A stretch of 5,446 bases of DNA from Rhizobium sp. Q54 (GTDB taxonomy: Bacteria; Pseudomonadota; Alphaproteobacteria; Rhizobiales; Beijerinckiaceae), in NCBI GenBank assembly GCA_945903655.1, contig CAMDOY010000270.1, positions 1 through 5,446 of the forward strand. The letters run 5' to 3'. Shown in pieces: positions 1 through 5,446 of the stretch (its first letter is position 1; each line of letters opens with the position of its first letter). Below the pieces are notes generated by a model, which saw only the letters and a program-made list of their open reading frames with translations, was not told the origin of the DNA and made no database searches. The position numbers were made by a program, and so were the translations under genes.

Positions 1-14
1 GGGCGCTCACTTCC

Positions 15-584
15 CTACCCCGCCGAGGACGAGGAACGAAACTCCTTCTCCACCGCGCGCACAACCGTCGGGCTGAGGGGATCGGTGATCGTGCTGAAGA
101 CATCGGCGATGCGGCCGTCCTTCCCCACGAGATATTTGTGGAAATTCCAGCGGGGCAGATCGCGCGGGCGCTCCATGGCGGCCCAGCGGTAGAAGGGATG
201 GGCGTCCGGCCCCAGCACCTTGGTCTTGGCGGCGATGGGAAAGCGCACGCCGTAACCCTCGGTGGCGTGATGGATCTCGTCGGAGCCGCCTGGCTCCTGG
301 CCGCCGAAATCGTTGGAGGGGACCGCGATCATCATCAGGCCCATGGGGGAAAACCGCTCCCAGAGCTTTTGCAGCCCGGCATATTGACCCACGAAGCCGC
401 AGAGCGAGGCGGTGTTGACCACCATGATCGGCTTGCCCGCGAAATCGGCGAGCTTGATCTCGCCCTTGTCGAGGCCCGCGAAAGACATGGTGTAGCAGGT
501 GCGCCCGCTGACGGCTGGCGCCTGCGCCAGAACAGGCCCCGCGACAAGTCCCAAGCCTGCGCCCAGAAACGAACGACGGTCCAT
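15..584 (-). CDS. Exported glutathione peroxidase-family protein (thiol-type, Cys active site)
   Basis: The 189-aa product has the glutathione peroxidase fold and probably reduces hydrogen peroxide or organic hydroperoxides in the periplasm. Residues 1-20 form an export signal: Arg3-Arg4-Ser-Phe-Leu resembles a twin-arginine motif, followed by a Gly/Ala/Leu-rich core and a likely cleavage after Val-Leu-Ala20. The family's catalytic tetrad is visible: Cys62 in NTASLCGF, Gln96 in FGGQEPG, and Trp146-Asn147 in WNFHKYLV. The cysteine usually found in the FPCNQF segment is Ser90 (VPSNDF), and the resolving cysteine of thioredoxin-dependent members aligns by eye with a Thr near 108. Only Cys30 and Cys62 remain in the mature part, so the mechanism may be 1-Cys or use an external thiol. 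I chose the start at 584 over the in-frame ATG at 608 because it puts the Arg-Arg motif at the N-terminus and has GGGAG 8 bases upstream. The gene is divergent from the TRAP operon. The family call is firm; the electron donor is unknown. Confidence 0.9.
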   Translation of the reverse strand: MDRRSFLGAGLGLVAGPVLAQAPAVSGRTCYTMSFAGLDKGEIKLADFAGKPIMVVNTASLCGFVGQYAGLQKLWERFSPMGLMMIAVPSNDFGGQEPGGSDEIHHATEGYGVRFPIAAKTKVLGPDAHPFYRWAAMERPRDLPRWNFHKYLVGKDGRIADVFSTITDPLSPTVVRAVEKEFRSSSSAG

Positions 585-592
585 GATCCATT

Positions 593-597
593 CTCCC
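593..597 (-). promoter_or_regulatory. Ribosome binding site deciding the peroxidase start
   Basis: On the minus strand GGGAG lies 8 bases before the ATG at 584-582. It supports this start over the upstream in-frame ATG at 608, which would place eight extra residues before the Arg-Arg signal motif. Confidence 0.6.
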
Positions 598-662
598 GCC
601 AAAGACACGACTAAGTTACCATACGCGTCCCGAAAGCGGATAGTTCACCCGGCACACCCCGT

Positions 663-691
663 TTGACTCCCCCCGCCCCGGCGCCTAGTTT
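663..691 (+). promoter_or_regulatory. Sigma70-like promoter for the TRAP operon
   Basis: TTGACT at 663-668 matches the -35 consensus in five of six positions. Exactly 17 bases further on is TAGTTT at 686-691, which keeps the most conserved -10 positions (first T, second A, last T). Transcription would begin near 698, leaving about 50 bases of leader before the receptor start at 747. The spacer is very C-rich. I saw no convincing operator palindrome in 609-746, so the control of this promoter is unknown. Prediction from sequence only. Confidence 0.5.
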
Positions 692-735
692 GCGCTCTCG
701 GTTTCGCCCCAAGAGGCGGACCGTGAGGAAACAAC

Positions 736-740
736 AGGAG
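736..740 (+). promoter_or_regulatory. Ribosome binding site deciding the TAXI receptor start
   Basis: AGGAG ends 6 bases before the ATG at 747. This selects 747 over the longer in-frame start at 663, which lies inside the predicted -35 box and would put a Pro/Arg-rich stretch before the signal peptide. Confidence 0.75.
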
Positions 741-746
741 CTTATC

Positions 747-1784
747 ATGATCCCTGCCGGACGTGGAATGATTGCGACAGCGGCGCTGACCCTCGCGCTG
801 GGCGCCACAGGCCTCATGACCGGCGCCGCCCGGGCGGATTTCAACGACAAGAAGGCGATCAGCTACAGCGTCGATGGCGCCACAGTCACCGGCTATATGA
901 AAGTGGTCACCGAATCCATCAACGGTATCGTGCGCGAGGCCTATCCGGGCACGGACGCCACCTACAAGCCCGGCAGTCCCGCTGGCGGCATCCTCAACAT
1001 GGCCACCGGCAAGTCGGACTTCGCCTTCAACGGCGCCCCGGCGGAAATTGTTTACGCCCACGAAGGCAAAGCGCCTTTCACAAGCTCGCTGAAGGGCAAG
1101 TTTCTCTTCGTCATGATGCTGCACAATGACCTCATCGTGCATAACATCATGACCAAGGAATGGGCCGAGAAAAACGGCGTCAAATCCTTCGAGGACATCG
1201 CCGCCAAGAAGCCCTACATGCGCCTTGCGGTGAACCAGCCCGCCAACCTGCAATCCACCGTCAACATGTATCAGAACCTGTTTCAGGAATTCGGCATCGA
1301 CGAAAAACAGGTCACCAACAACGGCGCGGGCACGATCCGCGCCAATACGGCCACGGGGCTAGACGCCCTGCGCGATGGCAAGGTCGACATCCTGATCAAT
1401 GGCGGCTTCGTGCCGACAGCCGAAATCACCGATGTCGCGCGCGGGCGCGAGTTGCTCTGGATTTCCGGCGGAAAAGAGAAGATGGACTCGGCGGCCAAGC
1501 GCTGGGGCATCTCGACCTACAAGGTGGCCAAGGGCGCCTATCCCTTCGTGACGCAGGACGAATACACCAACGCGATCTGGAACTGCGTGATGGTCGGCGC
1601 CCATGTCTCCGACGAGACCGTCTATAAATTCACCAAGGCCCTCTTCGAAAACGCAGACCGCATGCGCCGCATCCATCCGAGCCTCGAAGCCTGGACGCCT
1701 ACCGAAGCCTTCAAGAACTCGACGCCCCTGGACATTCATCCAGGCGCGGCGCGTTACTACCGCGAAGCCGGGCTCCTCAAATAA
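747..1784 (+). CDS. TAXI-family TRAP transporter solute-binding protein
   Basis: This 345-aa periplasmic receptor should capture the substrate and deliver it to the fused TRAP permease encoded downstream. Residues 1-30 are a Sec-type signal peptide: a short basic start (Arg6), a hydrophobic core at about 8-25, and a likely cleavage at Ala-Arg-Ala30 before Asp31. TAXI hallmarks are the Gly/Asn segment followed by ATGKSDFAF at about 79-94, a domain-crossing middle region with an SFEDIAAKK segment (147-155), and the near-diagnostic C-terminal LDIHPGAARYYREAGLLK (328-345). Length is slightly above the usual 310-340 of the family. The N-terminal glycine-rich strand common in TAXI proteins (GTGG-like) is degenerate here (SVDGATVTGY, 41-50), so the ligand pocket may differ. 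Known or proposed TAXI ligands are mostly dicarboxylates such as glutamate or 2-oxoglutarate, but the family is poorly characterised and the ligand here cannot be assigned. It is the first gene of the operon, 88 bases before the permease. Confidence 0.92.
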   Translation: MIPAGRGMIATAALTLALGATGLMTGAARADFNDKKAISYSVDGATVTGYMKVVTESINGIVREAYPGTDATYKPGSPAGGILNMATGKSDFAFNGAPAEIVYAHEGKAPFTSSLKGKFLFVMMLHNDLIVHNIMTKEWAEKNGVKSFEDIAAKKPYMRLAVNQPANLQSTVNMYQNLFQEFGIDEKQVTNNGAGTIRANTATGLDALRDGKVDILINGGFVPTAEITDVARGRELLWISGGKEKMDSAAKRWGISTYKVAKGAYPFVTQDEYTNAIWNCVMVGAHVSDETVYKFTKALFENADRMRRIHPSLEAWTPTEAFKNSTPLDIHPGAARYYREAGLLK

Positions 1785-1819
1785 GAGGCGCCCAAAAAAG
1801 GCCCACGAACCGCATCTTC

Positions 1820-1876
1820 ATGCCCCACCCTTCCGCCATCGACCGCGTCCTTGACGTTCGGAGCGAAACTGAATGA
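1820..1876 (+). other. Possible 18-codon upstream ORF overlapping the permease start (ATGA)
   Basis: In the gap between receptor and permease, an ATG at 1820 opens an 18-residue frame (MPHPSAIDRVLDVRSETE). Its TGA stop at 1874-1876 overlaps the permease ATG at 1873-1875 as ATGA. Such overlaps often mark translational coupling. Against it being a gene, no clear Shine-Dalgarno sequence precedes 1820 and the peptide has no recognisable feature. It could be a leader that feeds ribosomes to the permease start, or chance. Confidence 0.2.
1860..1863 (+). promoter_or_regulatory. Ribosome binding site for the TRAP permease
   Basis: GGAG lies 9 bases before the ATG at 1873. It favours this start over the in-frame ATGs at 1909 and 1933, which have poorer upstream sequence. 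It also sits inside the small upstream ORF that ends on the permease start. Confidence 0.5.
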
Positions 1877-3849
1877 ATTCGCAATCTCACAGGTCGACGC
1901 TGGGGCACATGCAGGCGGCATGCTCGAGCATCATGAAATGGATGGGTGAGACCCATCGCATCCATCCGACCGGACGGGTCGAGACGCTCCTCGCAGGCCT
2001 GTCGGTTCTGGCCGTTTTGATGATCAGCTGGTACGCGCTGGTGGGCGTCGCCCGTCAGCAATACCAGATCGCCATCTTCCTCGCCCTGCTGATGCCCGCC
2101 TGCTTTTTGACAACCACCTGTGGCCCCGACACCAAGACGCTCAAGCCCATCGATTATATCTTCGTCATTGCGGGCGTTCTGAGCTCGCTCTGGTTCGTCA
2201 TGAACGAAGGCCGGTATGAAGTCTGGATGACCGGTTTTTCGGAACTGACAGTCATTGATCTGACCGCAGGGACCATCCTCTCACTGCTGATCATCGAGCT
2301 GGGACGCCGGACCATCGGCTTTGGCCTGACCGCCACGGTGCTCGTGCTGCTGCTCTATGTATGGCTGGGCGACTGGATGATCGGCGCCTTTCGCCATCCC
2401 CCCATCGATTTCCGTTATTTCATGGAAATGCAGTTGATCACCAACGACGGCGTCTTCGGCTCGCCGCTCTATGTGGCTGCAAGCTACGCTTTCCTCTTCG
2501 TGCTCTTCGGCAATTTCTACATCATCAGTGGCGGCGGCCAATTGTTCTTCGATGTCAGCGCCTCCCTGACGGGCCGTATGACCGGCGGGCCCGCCAAGGC
2601 CTGCGTCCTGTCCAGCGGCCTCTATGGGTCGATTTCCGGCAGCCCTGTCGCGGATGTCGCGACCACCGGTCCCATCAGCATTCCCATCATGCGTCGCATC
2701 GGCATCAGCCCCGAACGCGCGGCGTCCATTGAAGCGACCGCCTCCACAGGCGGCTCCATGTTGCCCCCGGTCATGGGCGCAGTCGCTTTCGTCATGGCGG
2801 ACTTCACCGGCATTCCCTATGCGATGATCTGCCTCTACGCCACCTTGCCGGCGCTCGCCTATTACTTCGGCATTTTCACGCTCGTGCATTTTGACGCGGT
2901 GAAAGAAGGCCAAAGCCGCCTGCCCGAAGATGAAATCATCGGCATGAAAATCGCGCTGGCGCGCAACTGGACCAGCATCCTGCCCATCGCCGCCCTGATC
3001 TGGCTTCTGGCGAAGGGATATTCGCAAGCCTATGTGGCCGCGGGGTCCGTCATTGCGGTGATCCTCTCCAGCTGGCTCGCGCCGGGCCGGGCCATCGGCC
3101 CCAAAAAGTTCATTCAGGCCTGCGTTGAGACTTGCTACAGCTCGGTGCCGCTGACGGCGGCGGTGGCGGCCTCCGGAATCATCATCGGCTGCATCGAGCT
3201 CACCGGCCTGTCCGGCAAGTTCACGCTGCTGTTGTTCCAGCTCTCCTTCGGCATGTTGATCCCCTCCCTGTTCCTCGCCGCCTTCATTCTGTTGCTGCTG
3301 GGAACGGGCATGCCGACGACCGGCGTCTACATCATGGCGGTGGCGCTGCTGGCGCCGGTGCTGGTCAACAAATTCGGCCTGCCCTTGATGCCCGTGCATC
3401 TGTTCTTTCTGTTCTACGCCTGCTTGTCGGCCATCACACCGCCAGTGGCTGTCGCCAATTTTTCGGCGGCGGCGATTGCGGGGGCGAATCCCTTCAAGAT
3501 GACCTCCTACGCCTGCAAACTGGCCATCGGCGGGTTCGTCCTGCCCTTCTTCTTCATCTTCAACACCGGCATTCTCTTTGTCGGCGACTGGAGCAAGATC
3601 GTTTCAGACGGCGCCATGGGCTTTCTGATGGTCTTCCTGTGCTCGGTCTTCCTGCATGGCTATGTGCGGCGCACGAAAATACCGCTTTTGCTGCGCATGC
3701 TCTTCGCCGTCGCGGCCTTCACCTTGATCTTTCCCTCGCCATGGCTTCAATACAGCGTGGCTGCGGGCGCACTGGCTGTTTTTGCGGCCTTGTTGCTGCA
3801 TGCGAAACGTCACGAAAGTGCAAACGTCAAAGCGCCGATGGGCGCCTGA
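1873..3849 (+). CDS. TRAP transporter fused permease (4TM/12TM, DctQ-DctM fusion)
   Basis: The 658-aa inner-membrane protein joins the small (DctQ-like) and large (DctM) TRAP subunits, as is usual for TAXI systems. It should import the ligand delivered by the upstream receptor, driven by an ion gradient (Na+ in characterised TRAP systems). Hydrophobic segments at about 38-60, 64-80, 92-110, 128-142 and 147-172 form the N-terminal part. The DctM domain runs from about 190 to 565. It shows the first repeat signature SGSPVADVATTG (255-266) with PIMRRIG and STGGSMLPPVMG (291-302), and the second repeat signature GTGMPTT (477-483) with ITPPVAVANFSAAAIAGANP (521-540). The duplicated helix-break motifs are both intact. 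Three further hydrophobic stretches (about 580-598, 604-621, 625-642) end the protein. The position often written as Asn in SGSxxANV is Asp261 here. Length is typical for the fusion family. The only uncertainty is the exact start (1873, 1909 or 1933). Confidence 0.95.
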   Translation: MNSQSHRSTLGHMQAACSSIMKWMGETHRIHPTGRVETLLAGLSVLAVLMISWYALVGVARQQYQIAIFLALLMPACFLTTTCGPDTKTLKPIDYIFVIAGVLSSLWFVMNEGRYEVWMTGFSELTVIDLTAGTILSLLIIELGRRTIGFGLTATVLVLLLYVWLGDWMIGAFRHPPIDFRYFMEMQLITNDGVFGSPLYVAASYAFLFVLFGNFYIISGGGQLFFDVSASLTGRMTGGPAKACVLSSGLYGSISGSPVADVATTGPISIPIMRRIGISPERAASIEATASTGGSMLPPVMGAVAFVMADFTGIPYAMICLYATLPALAYYFGIFTLVHFDAVKEGQSRLPEDEIIGMKIALARNWTSILPIAALIWLLAKGYSQAYVAAGSVIAVILSSWLAPGRAIGPKKFIQACVETCYSSVPLTAAVAASGIIIGCIELTGLSGKFTLLLFQLSFGMLIPSLFLAAFILLLLGTGMPTTGVYIMAVALLAPVLVNKFGLPLMPVHLFFLFYACLSAITPPVAVANFSAAAIAGANPFKMTSYACKLAIGGFVLPFFFIFNTGILFVGDWSKIVSDGAMGFLMVFLCSVFLHGYVRRTKIPLLLRMLFAVAAFTLIFPSPWLQYSVAAGALAVFAALLLHAKRHESANVKAPMGA

Positions 3850-3899
3850 CCCCTGAACCCGGGCGCATTCCGCGCCGCAGCCCCGCCAACGGACGCCCC

Positions 3900-4886
3900 A
3901 TGATCATCGACATCTACACCCACCTCGCGCCCCGCAGCTTCCTCGACCGCATGGTGGTGCTGGCGCCCAAGCTCGGCAATATCGTCAACCGCCTGCTGGC
4001 GGTGAAGCCGCTGTCCGATCTCGACGTGCGCTTCCGCGATATGGACACGGTGCCCGATTATCGCCAGCTGATCAGCCTGCCCAACCCTTCCCTGGAGGAG
4101 ATCGGCCCTGCCGACACTGGCCGCGAGCTGGCGCGCATCGCCAATGACGAGTTGGCGGAACTCTGCGCGAAATATCCCGACCGCTTCGTGGGCTTCGCCG
4201 CCTCCGTCTATCTCGACGACGTCGATAGCGCCATCAAGGAGGCCGACCGGGCCATCCATCAACTCGGCGCCAAGGGCGTGTTGATCTACAACCATGTGGC
4301 GGGCCATCCGCTGGACGAGGAGCGCTTCCGCCCCTTCTTCGCGGCCATGGCGAAATGGAAGCGCCCGATCTGGATGCATCCCAGCCGCCAGGCCAATGTC
4401 ACGGATTACGCCAGCGAGACGAAGTCGCGCTTTGAAATGTGGTGGTGCTACGGCTGGCCCTATGACACTTCGGTGGCCATGACCCGCCTCGTGTTCGACG
4501 GGCTCTTTGATCGCCATCCCGATCTCGAAATCATCACCCATCACTGCGGCGGCATGGTGCCCTTCTTCGACGGGCGCGTGGGCCCCGGCCTTGAAGTGCT
4601 GGGCGCGCGCACCTCGGATGAGGACTATTCGCAGATCCTGCCGTCCCTGAAGCTGCCGCACATGGACTATTTCAAGAAGTTCTACGGCGACACCGCCATG
4701 TTCGGCGCCACCAACGGCGTCAAATGCGGCCTCGACTTCTTCGGCCCCAGCAAGATCGTCTTCGCCACGGACGCCCCGCTCGGCCCCATCCGCAAGACCT
4801 ATGATGGCATTGCGGCGATGGATATGGATGCGGAAACGCGTGAGGCGATTTTCTATGGAAATGCGGCGAAGCTGCTGAGGTTGTGA
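3900..4886 (+). CDS. Metal-dependent amidohydrolase (Amidohydro_2, ACMSD/gamma-resorcylate decarboxylase-like)
   Basis: This 328-aa cytoplasmic TIM-barrel enzyme belongs to the amidohydrolase group that includes aminocarboxymuconate-semialdehyde decarboxylase, gamma-resorcylate decarboxylase and lactone hydrolases. Visible motifs in order: N-terminal MIIDIYTHLAP (1-11); KGVLIYNHVAGHPLDEERF (125-143), the family's substrate-loop region; PIWMHPS with His160, the expected strand-5 metal ligand; HPDLEIITHHCGG with His214/His215, the likely catalytic site; FYGDTAMFG (261-269); and FATDAPLGP with Asp291, the expected strand-8 metal ligand. The first His of the usual N-terminal HxH pair is Tyr6 here, with His8 retained. 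The ATG at 3900 is the only start that keeps the N-terminal motif; the open frame upstream is a shadow of the permease gene. Its Shine-Dalgarno is weak (GGA, 6 bases upstream), and it follows the permease by 50 bases, suggesting operon co-expression. The likely role is hydrolysis or non-oxidative decarboxylation of the imported compound. Substrate and reaction cannot be fixed. Confidence 0.88.
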   Translation: MIIDIYTHLAPRSFLDRMVVLAPKLGNIVNRLLAVKPLSDLDVRFRDMDTVPDYRQLISLPNPSLEEIGPADTGRELARIANDELAELCAKYPDRFVGFAASVYLDDVDSAIKEADRAIHQLGAKGVLIYNHVAGHPLDEERFRPFFAAMAKWKRPIWMHPSRQANVTDYASETKSRFEMWWCYGWPYDTSVAMTRLVFDGLFDRHPDLEIITHHCGGMVPFFDGRVGPGLEVLGARTSDEDYSQILPSLKLPHMDYFKKFYGDTAMFGATNGVKCGLDFFGPSKIVFATDAPLGPIRKTYDGIAAMDMDAETREAIFYGNAAKLLRL

Positions 4887-4902
4887 GGGGGGCTCTCCTC
4901 AC
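4883..4902. terminator. Palindrome between convergent genes, possible terminator
   Basis: GTGAGGGG at 4883-4890 can pair with CTCCTCAC at 4895-4902: eight pairs including one G-U, with a four-base loop GGCT. The TGA stop of the amidohydrolase (4884-4886) pairs with the complement of the MFS stop (4899-4901). There is no T tract on either side, only a pyrimidine-rich stretch at 4902-4911. On the minus strand the G-U becomes a mismatch, leaving a weaker stem. It may end or pause transcription of the operon, but it lacks the classic intrinsic-terminator tail. Confidence 0.3.
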
Positions 4903-5446
4903 CTTCTCTCCGTCAGCAGCGGCTTCTCCTCCATCATGGCGAGCGCAGCGAAGGAACAGGCGAAGCCCGCTGCGGTCATGAAGAAGATCGTGCGGAAATT
5001 GGCCGCCGCCTCCACCTTGTCGGCGAACAGATTCGCCACCACGGTCCCCGCGCTGCGCAGGTCCACGCCCTGCAGATCGCCCAGCACGATCACGCCATAG
5101 ACCGCGATGAGCCCAGTGGCGATCAGGCTGCGCCCGAAAGACACGGCGGCGACCGCAATGCCCATCTGGTGCAATTGCACCGCGTTCTGCATGGCCACCG
5201 TGGTCATGGGCGCGACGGGGCCAAAGCCTACGCCGATCAGCACCATCACGACCTCGAATTCCAGCATGCTGATGCGGTCCGCATGGAGCGCGAGATAGAG
5301 GCAGCCGCCGATGCAAACCGCCAGACTCACCATCGGCGGATATTTGTAGTGAGTGATGCGCGCGGTGATCTGGGCGCTGACCAGCGCGCTGCCATTCACC
5401 GCCACCATCAGCCCCATCAGATGCAGGCCCGAGGACGAGGGCGAGA
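4899..5446 (-). CDS. MFS transporter, DHA2 (EmrB/QacA-like), C-terminal part, truncated by window edge
   Basis: The reading frame stays open through the right edge, so only the last 181 residues are visible and the start lies outside. They fit the second half of a 14-helix DHA2 major facilitator. The first visible stretch (SPSSSGLHLMGLMVAVNGSA) resembles the family's conserved loop plus helix before a GRL-like motif. Next come a helix at about 38-53, then EVVMVLIGVGFGPVAP (64-79) followed by TTVAMQNAVQ (81-90), a DHA2-typical Gly/Pro-rich helix and Gln-Asn-Ala loop. After these are GIAVAAVSFGRSLIATGLIAVYGVIV (95-120), a hydrophilic loop of about 30 residues, and a last helix FRTIFFMTAAGFACSFAALAM ending in MEEKPLL. 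Members are usually proton-driven exporters of drugs or metabolites. The gene converges on the amidohydrolase with only 12 bases between stops, so it is a separate transcription unit. Substrate unknown. Confidence 0.87.
   Translation of the reverse strand, partial: SPSSSGLHLMGLMVAVNGSALVSAQITARITHYKYPPMVSLAVCIGGCLYLALHADRISMLEFEVVMVLIGVGFGPVAPMTTVAMQNAVQLHQMGIAVAAVSFGRSLIATGLIAVYGVIVLGDLQGVDLRSAGTVVANLFADKVEAAANFRTIFFMTAAGFACSFAALAMMEEKPLLTERR

Noticed and set aside
138..614. Plus-strand open frame opposite the peroxidase gene
   Set aside because: No domain or signal is visible, and the minus strand carries an intact catalytic tetrad over the same bases.
618..640. Possible minus-strand promoter for the peroxidase (TATGGT at 623-618 with a TGAACT-like -35)
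   Set aside because: The -35 match is poor and the spacer is about 18 bases; it is too weak to list as a feature.
1785..1815. GGCGCCC followed by an A6 run and GGCCC after the receptor gene
   Set aside because: The arms are not complementary in hairpin orientation and there is no T run on the plus strand, so it is not an operon-internal terminator.
2281..3399. Long open frame antisense to the TRAP permease (372 codons)
   Set aside because: Its translation is a low-complexity His/Gln/Arg/Gly-rich composition typical of the complement of a GC-biased membrane-protein gene, with no recognisable domain.
3862..3876. GGCGC-ATTCC-GCGCC hairpin between permease and amidohydrolase
   Set aside because: A five-pair stem of only G and C with a five-base loop is expected by chance in such GC-rich DNA, and no T tract follows, so I do not call a terminator or attenuator.
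3132..3899. In-frame upstream extension of the amidohydrolase inside the permease gene
   Set aside because: It lies out of frame within well-conserved permease code and translates to Arg/His-rich sequence unlike either family. The enzyme's N-terminal motif begins right at the ATG at 3900.
3810..4661. Antisense open frame over the amidohydrolase (283 codons)
   Set aside because: It is rich in His/Ala/Gly/Glu with no fold signature and mirrors a gene with clear family motifs. GC-rich codon bias suppresses stops on the opposite strand.
4720..5316. Minus-strand open frame in another register over the MFS gene
   Set aside because: Its translation is Arg/Gly-rich and featureless, while the 4899-5446 register gives clear DHA2 transporter helices.

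Overview
The window is GC-rich, densely coding DNA (roughly 60-65% G+C by eye) that looks like an alphaproteobacterial chromosome. This rests on the strong G/C third-position bias, an Asp-Arg-Arg-Ser-Phe-Leu type export signal, and a TAXI-type TRAP transporter with a fused permease next to an amidohydrolase. The genus cannot be fixed from the sequence. I see no mobile elements, tRNA or rRNA genes, CRISPR arrays or long repeats.

Layout, left to right. (1) 15-584, minus strand: an exported glutathione-peroxidase-fold protein. (2) 585-746: a 162-base divergent intergenic region with a good sigma70-like promoter reading right. (3) 747-1784, plus strand: a TAXI-family TRAP solute-binding protein with a signal peptide. 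(4) An 88-base gap containing a possible 18-codon upstream ORF whose stop overlaps the next start as ATGA. (5) 1873-3849, plus: a fused small-plus-large subunit TRAP permease. (6) A 50-base gap, then 3900-4886, plus: a metal-dependent amidohydrolase of the Amidohydro_2/ACMSD-like class. (7) A 12-base convergent gap inside a palindrome that pairs the two facing stop codons. (8) 4899 to the right edge, minus: the C-terminal part of an MFS (DHA2-like) transporter whose start lies outside the window.

The three plus-strand genes form a probable operon. The periplasmic receptor captures an anion, probably an organic acid. The fused permease imports it using an ion gradient, with Na+ the usual coupling ion of the family. 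The cytoplasmic amidohydrolase may then hydrolyse or decarboxylate the substrate or a derivative. The substrate cannot be read from the sequence, and no transcriptional regulator lies in the window. The flanking peroxidase and MFS genes are on the opposite strand and are probably functionally independent.

This is mostly ordinary accessory metabolism. The points most worth a second look are the non-canonical first metal ligand in the amidohydrolase (Tyr instead of His), the exported peroxidase without resolving cysteines, the ATGA-coupled small upstream ORF, and the palindrome shared by the two convergent stop codons.
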